DNA of 64,000 nt from Hyphomicrobiales bacterium (GCA_900469475.1 UBXG01000008.1:526-64525); one strand, 5' to 3'. Shown: positions 42,349-52,276, counted from the first letter of the stretch. Notes: generated by a model not told the origin, from the letters alone. Program-made: numbers and translations.

Positions 42349-43331
42349 TGCGAAACTTCTCCTATCTGCGCGCCACATCGACAGCGGAAGCTGCTCAGGC
42401 GGCGCAACAGGCCGGCGCCATGCTGCTTGCCGGCGGAACGACGCTGCTCGATCTTGCCAAATGCGGTGTCGGCGAGCCCGATACGGTCATAGACATTACT
42501 CATCTCTCCGGCATGAGCGGCATCACTGTTAACGCCGATGGTGCAACGATCGGCGCGCTTACCACGATGAGCCAAGTCGCCGACCACAAGGATATCCGCG
42601 CTGCCTTCCCGGCAGTTTCCGAATCGCTGTCCCTGGCCGCCTCCGCCCAGCTCCGCAACATGGCGACGATCGGTGGCAATCTCCTGCAGCGCACGCGCTG
42701 CTCCTATTTCCGCGATCCCGGCGCCCTTCCCGCCTGCAACAAGCGCAATCCCGGCTCCGGCTGTTCGGCGATCGGCGGTGTGACCCGCAATCACGCCGTG
42801 CTTGGAACGAGCGAGGCCTGTATCGCCTCCTATCCGGGCGACCTGGCGGTTGCTCTGGTCGCATTCGATGCCGTGGTGGAGACGGATAGCCGCAAAGTTG
42901 GCATCGACGATTTCTTCCTCGTTCCCGGCGACACGCCGAACAAGGAAACCGTCCTGCAGCGCGGCGAGATCATCACCGCCGTTACTATTCCTGCCTCCGC
43001 CGCCGCCCGGAACTCCACCTACCTCAAGGCTCGCGATCGGCAGTCCTATGAATTTGCTGCCACGAGTGCCGCAGTTGGCCTGGAGCTTGAAGCCGACGGC
43101 AGGACGGTCCGCGATATTCGCATTGCCATCGGCGGGGTCGCCACCAAGCCCTGGCGGGCGCGCAATGTGGAGCAAGCGCTGATCGGTAAGGCTCTCACCT
43201 CGGAAGCCGTCGAAAAAGCCAGCCGGTTAGCCATGGAGGGGGCCGTCTATCATGGCGGCAATCGTTACAAGATCGAACTTGCGCCGCGCGTCATTGCCCG
43301 CGCCATTTTCAAAGTGGGAGGTCTCGCATGA
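42345..43331 (+). CDS. FAD-binding subunit of aldehyde oxidoreductase (PaoB-like)
   Basis: A 328-residue FAD subunit of the CO-dehydrogenase/xanthine-dehydrogenase medium-chain type. FAD motifs are AMLLAGGTTLLDLAK and ATIGGNLLQRTRC. The stretch with C119, C131 and C140 (RTRCSYFRD, PACNKRNPGSGC) matches the extra 4Fe-4S-binding loop of PaoB/4-hydroxybenzoyl-CoA reductase-like proteins. It sits between the other two subunit genes with four-base overlaps on both sides. Confidence 0.93.
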   Translation: MMRNFSYLRATSTAEAAQAAQQAGAMLLAGGTTLLDLAKCGVGEPDTVIDITHLSGMSGITVNADGATIGALTTMSQVADHKDIRAAFPAVSESLSLAASAQLRNMATIGGNLLQRTRCSYFRDPGALPACNKRNPGSGCSAIGGVTRNHAVLGTSEACIASYPGDLAVALVAFDAVVETDSRKVGIDDFFLVPGDTPNKETVLQRGEIITAVTIPASAAARNSTYLKARDRQSYEFAATSAAVGLELEADGRTVRDIRIAIGGVATKPWRARNVEQALIGKALTSEAVEKASRLAMEGAVYHGGNRYKIELAPRVIARAIFKVGGLA

Positions 43332-45616
43332 CCATGATGGAACCCCGTAAACATGGCGATGCTTCCGACGGCACGGTCGGCGGTCGTCAGTCGCGCTTCG
43401 AAGGCAGGATGAAGGTGACGGGTACGGCGACCTATGCTCTGGAATATCCGGTCGAAAACCTCGCTTATGCCGTCCTCATCCAGAGCACGATTCCGGCTGG
43501 CCGCGTCGTTAAGGTCGATGCCTCGGCGGCACTTGCGACGCCGGGCGTGCTGCTAGTGCTGACGCCGGAGGACGATCTCGGTCTCAAGCTTTCGGCTGAT
43601 TGGGGCGGCAACAAGCCTGCCGACGGCCCGTATTATCCGCTGCCGCGGGAGGTGCAGTTTAACGGCCAGTCGATTGCCGCCGTCATTGCCGAAAGCCGGG
43701 AATTGGCGACGGAGGCCGCCAGGTTGGTGCGCATCACCTATGAAGAGAGCAAGCACGTCGCCGATCTCAACGATCCGAATGCCGGCGAGGGCAAGCTCAT
43801 GGAGCCGCTCTCGGTTGCCTGGGGTAATGCCGAGGCTGCACTTGCCGCTTCCGCGGTGCGGATCGAAGCCGAATATTCCACTCCGCGCGAATATCACGTG
43901 GCGATGGAGCCGCACGGGCTGACGGCGAAATGGGATGGCGACCAGTTGACCATCTGGGAACCCAGCCAATGGTCGCATGGCATGGCGCGCATGTATTCCG
44001 AATGGTTCGACATGCCCTATGAGAATGTCCGGATCATCTCGCCCTTTATCGGCGGTGGTTTCGGCTCCAAGGGGCAGCCGCTCGCCTATGGCGCAGTCGC
44101 CATCGCGGCCGCCAGAAAGCTCGGTCGACCAGTGAAACTCGCGGTCACCCGCCCACAGAATTTCACCAGCTATGGCGGACGTGCCGCGACCAGACAGAAG
44201 ATCGCGCTTGGCGCGACGGAGGATGGCATCCTGCAGGCGATCGTCCACCGCGGCGCCAGCGAAACCTCGCTCGATGCCGACTGGCCGGAGCAGACGGGAG
44301 CGGCAACGTCAATCCTCTACAAGGTCGAGAACTTCTCCTCGCAGCACCGCGTCGTGCCGGTCAATAGCGTGACGCCTGGCGCCTTGCGGGGACCGGGTAA
44401 GAATCCAAGCGCCTATGGCATCGAATGCGCGATCGAGGAACTGGCCTACAAGCTCGGCATGGACCCGCTCGAGCTTCGGCTGAAGAACTATGCTGATCAC
44501 GACTATCAGTCCGGCAAACCGTGGTCAACACGCCGGCTCCGCGAGGCGCTGACGGAAGGTGCGGAAGCCTTCGGCTGGTCGCGGCGCAGCCACGCGCCGC
44601 GCTCGATGCGCGATGGCAAGACGCTGATCGGCTGGGGCATCGGCTGCGGCACCTTCCCGGTCATCCGGGCACCGAGCGAAGCGATGATCCGCATTCTCGG
44701 GAACGGCCGGGTCGAGGTCGTCAGCGGCGCGATCGACATGGGGCAGGGGACCTATACGATTCTTGCCCAGAGTGCCGCGGAAGTCTTCGGCATTCCGGTC
44801 GATCAGGTCGAAGTCCATCTCGGCGATTCACGCCTGCCGGGCTCGGCGATCGCTGGGGGCTCGATGCTGGCCGGATCGATCATGGGTGCCGTCCATAAGG
44901 CAGCGGTTGCGGCCCGCGACGAACTCATTGGTCTTGCGCTCAGCGATGCCAATTCGCCTTTCCGCGAGACGGGCGCAAACACGTTGAATTTCGCCGAGGG
45001 GCGCATCGCGGCGCCGCGCGGCGAGACGCCGTCCCTGACGCTCGCCGAATTGATGTCGGCGCTCAAGCGCGAGGAGATCGAAGTTCGACGCAATACTCTG
45101 CCCGACGGTGCGAACGCACAGGAACAGCTTCAGGCCTGGACCACCATGGCTAAGGTTCAGGGGCCGACCATGGGCGATTATTCTATGCACAGCTGGTGCG
45201 CCCATTTCGCTGAAGTGCGGGTCGACGAGGATTTCGGTACGGTACGCGTCTCCCGCATGGTCTCCGCCTTCGATTGCGGCCGTCTCTACAATCCCAAGCT
45301 GGTCGAAAGCCAGTGGCGCGGCGGCATCATCATGGGTATCGGCCAAGCGCTTCTGGAGGAGGGCCTGATCGATCAACGTAACGGGCGAACCGTCAACAAC
45401 AATGTCGGCGATTATCTCGTGCCGACGAATTCCGACATTCCGGACATCCAGGTGATCTCCGTCGGTGTGCCGGATTTCAATGCCTCGGCACTTGGTGGCA
45501 AGGGGGTCGGCGAGGTCGGTATCGTCGGCGTGGCGCCGGCGATTGCCAACGCCGTATTCCATGCCACCGGCAAGCGCGTTCGCGACTTGCCGATCACATT
45601 GGAAAAGCTGCTCTAA
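43328..45616 (+). CDS. Molybdopterin-binding subunit of aldehyde oxidoreductase (PaoC-like)
   Basis: A 762-residue molybdenum hydroxylase large subunit. GRQSRFEGRMKVTGTATYAL opens the first domain. The Mo-cofactor region has IGGGFGSKGQPLAYG and VDIMGQGTY-like AIDMGQGTYTILAQSAAEVF. The catalytic Glu is about residue 729 in GKGVGEVGIVGVAP. No signal peptide is visible. With PaoA and PaoB it forms an aldehyde-oxidising complex; the substrate cannot be named. The adjacent aldo/keto reductase suggests carbonyl detoxification. Confidence 0.93.
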   Translation: MTMMEPRKHGDASDGTVGGRQSRFEGRMKVTGTATYALEYPVENLAYAVLIQSTIPAGRVVKVDASAALATPGVLLVLTPEDDLGLKLSADWGGNKPADGPYYPLPREVQFNGQSIAAVIAESRELATEAARLVRITYEESKHVADLNDPNAGEGKLMEPLSVAWGNAEAALAASAVRIEAEYSTPREYHVAMEPHGLTAKWDGDQLTIWEPSQWSHGMARMYSEWFDMPYENVRIISPFIGGGFGSKGQPLAYGAVAIAAARKLGRPVKLAVTRPQNFTSYGGRAATRQKIALGATEDGILQAIVHRGASETSLDADWPEQTGAATSILYKVENFSSQHRVVPVNSVTPGALRGPGKNPSAYGIECAIEELAYKLGMDPLELRLKNYADHDYQSGKPWSTRRLREALTEGAEAFGWSRRSHAPRSMRDGKTLIGWGIGCGTFPVIRAPSEAMIRILGNGRVEVVSGAIDMGQGTYTILAQSAAEVFGIPVDQVEVHLGDSRLPGSAIAGGSMLAGSIMGAVHKAAVAARDELIGLALSDANSPFRETGANTLNFAEGRIAAPRGETPSLTLAELMSALKREEIEVRRNTLPDGANAQEQLQAWTTMAKVQGPTMGDYSMHSWCAHFAEVRVDEDFGTVRVSRMVSAFDCGRLYNPKLVESQWRGGIIMGIGQALLEEGLIDQRNGRTVNNNVGDYLVPTNSDIPDIQVISVGVPDFNASALGGKGVGEVGIVGVAPAIANAVFHATGKRVRDLPITLEKLL

Positions 45617-45907
45617 GGGCAGGGGGGTCGAGCCGCATTGGGTAAAGCATGCGGCTCGAATGCTTCGAGGCTACCCCAGTTCCGGCGGGAAGGAATGGGC
45701 GACCGCAGATTTTTGTGCGGTTCGCCAGAATGCCGAAACGAGATCGGCGCGGTTCTCGAAGCGCTTGGTCAGCAACCTCATTGTGCTGGAAAAAACTTCT
45801 CCTCTTTAATCGATAAAAAATATGGATTGGCTTCTCATCGAATGCCTCTCTGCCATTCTGTGCCCCGATCTACCCGCACCAACATGATCGACAGAAAGAC
45901 AAAAATC

Positions 45908-46951
45908 ATGACCTACCGCCCCGATCCGGAACGCTATGACTCGGCCCATTTTCGCCGTGTCGGTCGAAGCGGCCTCAAATTGCCCGCCATCTCCTTCGGC
46001 CTCTGGCACAATTTCGGCGATACGACGCCCCTCGATGTCCAAAGGTCGATCCTTTTCAAGGCTTTCGATCTCGGCATCACGCATTTCGATCTCGCCAATA
46101 ATTACGGCCCGCCGGCGGGAAGCGCCGAGATCAATTTCGGCCATATCCTGAAACAGGATCTGGCCGCTTATCGCGACGAGCTCATCATCTCGTCCAAGGC
46201 CGGCTGGGATATGTGGCCGGGTCCCTATGGCCGAGGCGGCGGGTCAAAGAAGGCGCTGCTTTCCAGCCTTGACCAGAGCCTCACCCGGCTTGGCGTCGAT
46301 TATGTCGATATCTTCTATTCCCATCGCTTCGATGCGGAGACGCCGCTGGAGGAAACGGCCGATGCGCTTGCTCAGGCGGTCCGGCAAGGCAAGGCGCTCT
46401 ATGTCGGCGTATCGTCCTATTCCGGCAACAAGACGCGTGAAATCGCAGCACTTCTGAAGGAGCGACAGGTGCCGCTTCTGATCAATCAGCCGGCCTATAA
46501 TCTCTTCAATCGCTGGATCGAGAAGGATTTGCTTGCCGCGACGGATGAAGTCGGAGCCGGTATCATCGCCTTCACGCCGCTTGCTCAGGGCTTGCTCACC
46601 AACAAGTATCTCAACGGCGTGCCGCAGGATGCCCGCGTCAATCGACCGGGCGGGGACTTCCTGCGTCCGGAGCATTTGAAAGAGGAAAACATCGATCGCG
46701 CCCGGGCGCTCAACGAGATCGCCAAACGTCGCGGGCAGTCGCTCGCTCAGCTTGCCATCGCCTGGGTTCTTAGGGATCCGCGCGTGACGTCGGCCTTGAT
46801 CGGTGCAAGCTCGGCGCGTCAGGTCGAGGAAAACGTGGCCGCCCTGAACGACCTCACGTTCAGCCCCGAGGAACTCGCGGAGATCGATCGTTATGCCGTC
46901 GAAGGCGGTATCAATCTTTGGGAAAAGCCCTCGCATGACGAGGCCGTCTGA
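45908..46951 (+). CDS. Aldo/keto reductase (YghZ / L-glyceraldehyde 3-phosphate reductase-like)
   Basis: A 347-residue NADPH-dependent reductase of the AKR14 (YghZ) type. TYRPDPERYDSAHFRRVGRS is the typical start of this group. The catalytic Asp and Tyr lie in HFDLANNYGPPAGSAE, Lys in ELIISSKAGWDMWPGPYG, and His in YVDIFYSHRFDAETPLEET. The NADP pocket is near LIGASSARQVEENV. The start at 45908 gives the expected length; a start at 45884 or 45638 adds unlikely sequence. In E. coli YghZ reduces L-glyceraldehyde 3-phosphate and methylglyoxal. It follows the Pao-like operon by 291 bp. Confidence 0.9.
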   Translation: MTYRPDPERYDSAHFRRVGRSGLKLPAISFGLWHNFGDTTPLDVQRSILFKAFDLGITHFDLANNYGPPAGSAEINFGHILKQDLAAYRDELIISSKAGWDMWPGPYGRGGGSKKALLSSLDQSLTRLGVDYVDIFYSHRFDAETPLEETADALAQAVRQGKALYVGVSSYSGNKTREIAALLKERQVPLLINQPAYNLFNRWIEKDLLAATDEVGAGIIAFTPLAQGLLTNKYLNGVPQDARVNRPGGDFLRPEHLKEENIDRARALNEIAKRRGQSLAQLAIAWVLRDPRVTSALIGASSARQVEENVAALNDLTFSPEELAEIDRYAVEGGINLWEKPSHDEAV

Positions 46952-47013
46952 TACGATTGAAGGATGTGCCCGAACCAGCGGGCAGATCCCTTTTGCGGGA
47001 GCTAAGCCCGCGG

Positions 47014-48267
47014 TCAGCCGCCATATTCTATGATCTCAAGTCCGGCATTGTAATCCGTCGCATAGATCAGACCCCTGGCGTCCACAAAGACGTCGGCAGA
47101 CTGGATGACTTTCGGACGGCCGGGACGGCGGTCGGTCATGGCAGTCGGTCCCGCGGGCACGAGAGCGCCCGTTTCGACCGGACGATAAGGGTCGGAAATA
47201 TCGAAGGCGCGAATGCCGGCATTCTGCCAAGTCGCAAAGATCAGCGTCTCGGAGACGAACGAGCCGGGCCGGTTTTCGTGCAGATTGTGCGGTCCGAAAT
47301 GGCCACCCTTCTTCGTGTAGTCGATTTCGGTCGGGATAGGGAAAGTCGAGATGCTGATCGGGTTTTCGGGCACGCGGATGTCGAAGATCCAGGTATGTTT
47401 CCGGCCGTCTTCCTCATTGTCCAGCACGGCTTCATCCGCCACGACAAGAAGATCGCGGCCGGGAAGCGGCAGCGGCGAATGCGTGCCGCCGCCATAGGGC
47501 GGGCACCAGTTATGGTGCTTGATGAGCCGCGGGGAGGAATGATCTTTGATATCGAGGAGCGTCAGTCCGCCATCTCGCCAGCAGGCATAGGCGGTGTCGC
47601 CATGGACGAGTGCATGGTGCAGGGCATAGCGCTTGCCGTCGCCCCAATCAGGCGTTTCTCCCGCCGTCCTGTTCATGCCGGGGAGCCACCATTGGCCAAC
47701 AAGTTCGGGCCTAGTTGGATCGGCCATGTCGATGGTGACGAAGATATAGTCGGTGAAGCCGTCGAGCAGCGCCGAGGCATAGGCATAGCGGCCGCCGACA
47801 TACCATAGCCGGTGAAAGCCGACGCCTTCGACATCCAGTTGGCCGATCTTGCGCGGCCTGTCGGGAACGGAAATATCGAACACGCTCATGCCGGCGGTCC
47901 AGGTGCGCTCACGCTTTCTGAAGGCGACTGTCTCGCCGACGGACTGCGTATAGTAGGCCTTCTCGTCCGTGAAGGTTTCCACGTCGGCGAAAAGGTCGAG
48001 CGCATTGATGACCAGCAGCAAGTCCTCATGCGTCTGCAGATGGATGTTCCAGGTATTGGCCGGCGCCGGCATGTAGTTGACCGTCTTGGGGTTTTTCGGG
48101 TCGCGCACGTCAACGATCGAGAAGCCCTGAGACCAGGGATGCGCGACATAGGCGTAGCCTCGATGAACCATCAATTGCAGCCCATCGCCACGGCCGCCGA
48201 TATCGCTATGGCCGATCAGTGTCATGTTGCGGGCGAAGTCGGGTTTGGGCAGGTCGGTCGACGCCAT
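47014..48267 (-). CDS. LVIVD-repeat (beta-propeller) protein
   Basis: A 417-residue protein with repeated LVIVD-type blades: GYAYVAHPWSQGFSIVDVRD, GMSVFDISVPDRPRKIGQLD, DYIFVTIDMADPTRPELVGQ, GGLTLLDIKDHSSPRLIKHH and GIRAFDISDPYRPVETGALV. These form a probable seven-bladed propeller. No signal peptide is seen. The ATG at 48267 has AGAGG six bases upstream. It is the last gene of a sugar ABC operon, 74 bp after the binding-protein stop. Function is not established; a role in processing or sensing the imported compound is inferred from context. Confidence 0.85.
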   Translation of the reverse strand: MASTDLPKPDFARNMTLIGHSDIGGRGDGLQLMVHRGYAYVAHPWSQGFSIVDVRDPKNPKTVNYMPAPANTWNIHLQTHEDLLLVINALDLFADVETFTDEKAYYTQSVGETVAFRKRERTWTAGMSVFDISVPDRPRKIGQLDVEGVGFHRLWYVGGRYAYASALLDGFTDYIFVTIDMADPTRPELVGQWWLPGMNRTAGETPDWGDGKRYALHHALVHGDTAYACWRDGGLTLLDIKDHSSPRLIKHHNWCPPYGGGTHSPLPLPGRDLLVVADEAVLDNEEDGRKHTWIFDIRVPENPISISTFPIPTEIDYTKKGGHFGPHNLHENRPGSFVSETLIFATWQNAGIRAFDISDPYRPVETGALVPAGPTAMTDRRPGRPKVIQSADVFVDARGLIYATDYNAGLEIIEYGG

Positions 48268-48341
48268 GGATCCTCTCATGCATAAACAGAGTAAAGAGGG
48301 CCGCCTTTGACGGCGGCACCTGCGAAAGCAGCTGATAAATC

Positions 48342-49385
48342 TCAGTTCTTGGCCGCCGGGATCCAGGCAGCCGTCGCGGCATCGCTTTTCAGGAAGGCCG
48401 GGAATTTCTGCTGCAAATCTTCGATCGTGCCGATCTTGTTGTTGATGAGATCGTCACGCGTAATCAGCGTCGGCTGCAGGAGAACGGAGCGACCCGGAGA
48501 CTGGCCGGCAATGGCGAGCGAAACGGCGCGAACGGAAACTACCCCGACGACGGCAGCGTTCGTGGCGGCCGTCGCGACCCAGGCGCTGTCCGGTTCGATC
48601 ATCAGCTGGATATCGGCGGTCGAGGTGTCGACGCCATAGATCTTCACCTGACCGGAAAGGTCGAGCTCGTCGATGGCGAGCTTCGCGCCTTTGGCGAATT
48701 CATCCCATGGCGTGAAGATCACCGAAATATCCGGATTAGCGCGCAGCACCGCCTTCGTCTGGTCGGCGACGGAGGCGGGAACGGTGTCATTGACCACGCC
48801 CCATACGGCCTTCTCCTTGAGATTGTGCTTGGCAATGAAATCCTTCCACACCGCATAGCGGCGGTCGAGCGGCGCGAAACCGGCAACGTAGACGGCACCG
48901 CCGGTGAAGCCATCACCCTTATCCTTCACGGCCTGGTCGAGCGCGAGCTTGGCCATATCCTTGTCGCTCTGTTCGATCTGCGGAATTTGCGGATTGTCGA
49001 GGTTGACGTCGTAGGCGACCACCTTGATGCCCTTGTCGAGCGCCTTCTGCGCGACATCCTTCAGCACCTCGGGACGGCCATTATTGATGATGATGCCGTC
49101 AACACCGAGATTGATCGCCTGCTCGACAAGATTGCGCTGGGTATCGTTGTCATTGCGGGCCTGCGAGACGGTGAGGTTGACACCGAGCGCATCCGCCTGC
49201 CGCTTGACGCCGGCCTCGAAGGCCTGCAGCCAGTCGCCGCTGCCAAGGAAGCTGATGACGGCGATATTGACGGGCCTTCTATCGAAAGGAGCGGGCGCGC
49301 CGCTAAGTCCCGCCGCCGATGCTGTGGTCATGAAAAGCGAGCCGGCAACAATGGCCGAAGCGATGATTTTGAATAATTTGATCAT
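48342..49385 (-). CDS. Periplasmic sugar-binding protein (RbsB type)
   Basis: A 347-residue periplasmic binding protein. Signal peptide MIKLFKIIASAIVAGSLFMT ends near ASAAGL. The mature part has AVISFLGSGDWLQAFEAGVKRQA, the ligand/hinge segment VDGIIINNGRPEVLKDVAQK, VVAYDVNLDNPQIPQI and KIYGVDTSTADIQLMIE, all typical of the cluster B (ribose/autoinducer-2 type) family. The substrate is probably a pentose, polyol or similar. The ATG at 49385 has GGAT upstream; a start at 49469 would run through the permease. Confidence 0.9.
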   Translation of the reverse strand: MIKLFKIIASAIVAGSLFMTTASAAGLSGAPAPFDRRPVNIAVISFLGSGDWLQAFEAGVKRQADALGVNLTVSQARNDNDTQRNLVEQAINLGVDGIIINNGRPEVLKDVAQKALDKGIKVVAYDVNLDNPQIPQIEQSDKDMAKLALDQAVKDKGDGFTGGAVYVAGFAPLDRRYAVWKDFIAKHNLKEKAVWGVVNDTVPASVADQTKAVLRANPDISVIFTPWDEFAKGAKLAIDELDLSGQVKIYGVDTSTADIQLMIEPDSAWVATAATNAAVVGVVSVRAVSLAIAGQSPGRSVLLQPTLITRDDLINNKIGTIEDLQQKFPAFLKSDAATAAWIPAAKN

Positions 49386-49425
49386 TGAAGATCCATTGAA
49401 TGTTGAGTTGGGACGGATGGCGGGA

Positions 49426-50460
49426 TCACGCTCTGCCGCGGCTGATCCCATAGGTAAGTGCGAGCGCACCGACGAGGACGGCGCCCTTGATAAAATCCTG
49501 CGTGTAATAGGGCGCGTTCAGCATCGTCAGGCCGTTCAGAAGCACGCCGACGAAGACGGCGCCGATTGTTGTGCCGAGAACGTTCGGACGGCGCAGTCCC
49601 AGCACGGCAAAGCCGATGAGCGAGGCTGCGACGGAATCCATCAGCAGCGAGGCACCGGAGGAAACGTCGCCACGGCCGACGCGGGCGGCAACGATGATGC
49701 CGCCCAGCGAGGCGAGCACACCCGAGAGCACATAGGCAAAGGTCTTCAGGCGGGCGACATTGGCGCCGGCCAACCGTGTTGCCGCTTCATTGCCGCCGGT
49801 GGCGTAGAGAAGGCGACCGAGACGCGTACGCTCGGTCAGCATATAGAGCGCGAGCGCGACGATCAGCATGAGGATGACGGGAAAGGGAATGATGCCGAAC
49901 AGGCTTGAACGTCCGATCGTTAAAAAGGCGGGGTCGACCCTGCCTGACGCCGTTGTTCCGTCGGGAAGGATCAAGCCGACCGAGATCGAGCGCCCCGCCG
50001 TCGGAATCAGCTGCAGCCCCGTCAGGAGAAACATGGTGGCCAACGTCGCCAGCAGATCCGGTACCTTGAGCCTGACGATCAGTAGAGCATTGGCAAGCCC
50101 GACGATCGCGCCGAAGGCAAGCACCAGCGGCACGGTTTCATAGGCGTTGAGGCCCCATACGATCATCGCATAGCTCGCGGCCATGACGCTGGAGGCAGCC
50201 ACCGCGCCAACGGAAAGATCGAAGCCGCCGATGGCGAGCGTCACCGTGACGCCGGCACCGATAATGGCGACCACCGAAACCGCCTGCAGGATGCTCATCA
50301 GATTATTGATGTTGATGAAGGCCGGCTGGGCGAAACTGAAGATGATGACGAGGGCAAGAAGGAGGAGAAATACCGCCCCCCGCCGCACGAATTCCTGCGG
50401 TGAAACCGTATTGCTTGCTGGCCTGACCTGTTCTGGGATTTCTGCGGTACCTTCACTCAT
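49426..50460 (-). CDS. Sugar ABC transporter permease (RbsC type)
   Basis: A 344-residue permease with about nine or ten hydrophobic helices. INNLMSILQAVSVVAIIGAG, IGGFDLSVGAVAASS and LGGIIVAARVGRGDVSSGAS are the conserved RbsC segments. The polar N-terminus (about 25 residues) is cytoplasmic. Its ATG overlaps the ATPase stop by one base. It belongs to the same operon as the ATPase, binding protein and LVIVD protein. Confidence 0.92.
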   Translation of the reverse strand: MSEGTAEIPEQVRPASNTVSPQEFVRRGAVFLLLLALVIIFSFAQPAFININNLMSILQAVSVVAIIGAGVTVTLAIGGFDLSVGAVAASSVMAASYAMIVWGLNAYETVPLVLAFGAIVGLANALLIVRLKVPDLLATLATMFLLTGLQLIPTAGRSISVGLILPDGTTASGRVDPAFLTIGRSSLFGIIPFPVILMLIVALALYMLTERTRLGRLLYATGGNEAATRLAGANVARLKTFAYVLSGVLASLGGIIVAARVGRGDVSSGASLLMDSVAASLIGFAVLGLRRPNVLGTTIGAVFVGVLLNGLTMLNAPYYTQDFIKGAVLVGALALTYGISRGRA

Positions 50461-51941
50461 CAGGCATATTCCTTGTTCTGTCGGCCGCCTGCGGCCGCGT
50501 CAGCGACGTCTGTGAGACCATGATGCTCCATCAACAGCACCCGATCAGCGACTTCGAGCGCCTCTTCCGGATCGGATGTCGCGATCAGCGTGGCGCGGTC
50601 GGTGTGGGCGCGTATGGCCGCGATAATGTCCTGGCGTGCGCCGACGTCGACCCCTTGGAAGGGCTCGTCGAGAAGCATGAGCCGGCTTGGCTCCGCCTCC
50701 CAGCGGGCGAGTACGACCTTTTGCTGATTGCCGCCGGAAAGCGACCAGACGGATGCCTCGGGACCGGGGGCCTTGATGCCGAGGCGCCGGATGGCCTTTT
50801 CTCCCTCGCGGCTTTCCCGCCCGGAAAACAGGAAGCCCGACGGGTACCAATGTTTCAGATGCGGCAGGCTGATCGTTGCCGCAATACTCTCTCCCGGCCA
50901 GTCCGATGGCATGAGAGAAGAGCGATGGCGGTCAGCGGCGGCCATGACGACGCCGCGGGCGATTGCATCCTCGGGTGAGCCGGGCTGAAATGCAATGCCG
51001 TCCAGGAGTGCAGTGCCTGAGGCAAAGCGCTCAAGGCCGAAAAGTGTCGACAGAAGCCGGCTCTTGCCGGCGCCGAGAACACCGGTGATGGCGACGACCT
51101 CGCCGGCATGGAGCCTCAGATCGATCGGTGGGCTGTCGGCAAGCAGCCGGACAGCCTGAAGTTCCAGTATGGTCCGGTCGAATTGTTCACGGCGATGTGG
51201 GCGAGCCGCCTTCATGGAACGGCCAATCATGGTTTCGATGGCGGCGTCGAAGTCGATCGGCTGCGAGAAGGCACCGACATTGCGGCCACCCCGCAGGACA
51301 TCAACGCGATCGGCGAGCGCATCGAGATCTGCCGTACGGTGCGAAATATAGAGAATGCCCAGGCCGCGGGCCTTCAGCCGGCGGACGATATCGTAAAGCC
51401 GGGCCGTTTCGCGCGCAGAGAGGCTTGCGGTCGGCTCATCCAGGATCAGCAATTGCGCTTGATTGGAAAGGGCGCGCGCAATGGCGACCATCTGCCGGTC
51501 GGCGGTGCCTAGATCGCCAAAATCGCGGTCGAGCGGCAGGTCGAACCCGGCTTCCGATAGGATTGCTTCCGCCTTCCGCCGGACTGAACGCTTCGACAGA
51601 AAGAAGGGCTGGCGTCCGTCAACATATTGGTTGAACAGCAGGGCATCCGCGACCGAAAGGCCGGCGACCCCGACGACGTCGGTCGATTGATGCACGGTAA
51701 CGATGCCTCGCGCCGTCGCCTCGGCGGGGCTTTCGGGCCGATAATCCGCTCCGTTCCATAGGATTACGCCTGAATCGGCGCGATGAATGCCCGACAGGAT
51801 TTTAACTAGCGTCGACTTGCCCGCGCCGTTGGCCCCCATCAGCGCGACGACCTCGCCGCGATCGACGGTCAGAGACGCTGCCGCCAGGGCCTGTGTCGAG
51901 CCGAAGGCAAGAGAAAGATTTTGGGCATCCAGCAAGGTCAT
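50460..51941 (-). CDS. Sugar ABC transporter ATP-binding protein (RbsA type)
   Basis: A 493-residue double ATPase. Domain 1 has Walker A GANGAGKST (about residues 37-45), a degenerate signature LGTADRQMVAIARAL and Walker B LLILDEPTASLS. Domain 2 has GVLGAGKSRL, signature LSGGNQQKVVLARWE and LMLLDEPFQGVD. I use the ATG at 51941 (MTLLDAQNLSLAFGSTQALA), which fits family N-termini; 51992 is an alternative. It is the promoter-proximal gene of the operon. A candidate ROK-type operator lies about 75 bases upstream. Confidence 0.92.
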   Translation of the reverse strand: MTLLDAQNLSLAFGSTQALAAASLTVDRGEVVALMGANGAGKSTLVKILSGIHRADSGVILWNGADYRPESPAEATARGIVTVHQSTDVVGVAGLSVADALLFNQYVDGRQPFFLSKRSVRRKAEAILSEAGFDLPLDRDFGDLGTADRQMVAIARALSNQAQLLILDEPTASLSARETARLYDIVRRLKARGLGILYISHRTADLDALADRVDVLRGGRNVGAFSQPIDFDAAIETMIGRSMKAARPHRREQFDRTILELQAVRLLADSPPIDLRLHAGEVVAITGVLGAGKSRLLSTLFGLERFASGTALLDGIAFQPGSPEDAIARGVVMAAADRHRSSLMPSDWPGESIAATISLPHLKHWYPSGFLFSGRESREGEKAIRRLGIKAPGPEASVWSLSGGNQQKVVLARWEAEPSRLMLLDEPFQGVDVGARQDIIAAIRAHTDRATLIATSDPEEALEVADRVLLMEHHGLTDVADAAAGGRQNKEYA

Positions 51942-52015
51942 GGGCAAGGGGTCACCGATTGTCAGCGGTACTCGTAAGCCACTGGCATTCAATTAAAAGG
52001 ACAAGCCTTGCTTTG

Positions 52016-52037
52016 TTTATTTAATCTATAGAATAAA
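52016..52037 (-). promoter_or_regulatory. Candidate operator of the sugar ABC operon (AT-rich inverted repeat)
   Basis: TTTATT (52016-52021) and AATAAA (52032-52037) form an inverted repeat with a 10-base AT-rich spacer containing CTATAG. It lies 24-96 bases before the possible ATPase starts. TTTATT/AATAAA half-sites resemble ROK-family (NagC/Mlc-like) operators. A partially related stretch (TTTAATCTA...TATAGA) recurs near 52172-52193, before the small plus-strand gene. Regulator identity is inferred, not seen. Confidence 0.4.
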
Positions 52038-52276
52038 TTTTTTCCGCGCTTCGGTTCGCCTCCACTCGAGCCTCTACAGGTGGGCGGCGGGACTGAGTAA
52101 GCCTTGCTCACGCCTGTCTCCGGGGAGTTTAATTTGTCTGAAATTGCAAGGGAACCGCAAAACCCTTCCTTTAATCTACTATTTTTATAGACAATATAAA
52201 ACCATTAAATATCAGCAATTTCCGCGATGGCGAAGTACTCACGTCGCGCTTGCGGAAACGTTCGCCAGGGGTTTTC

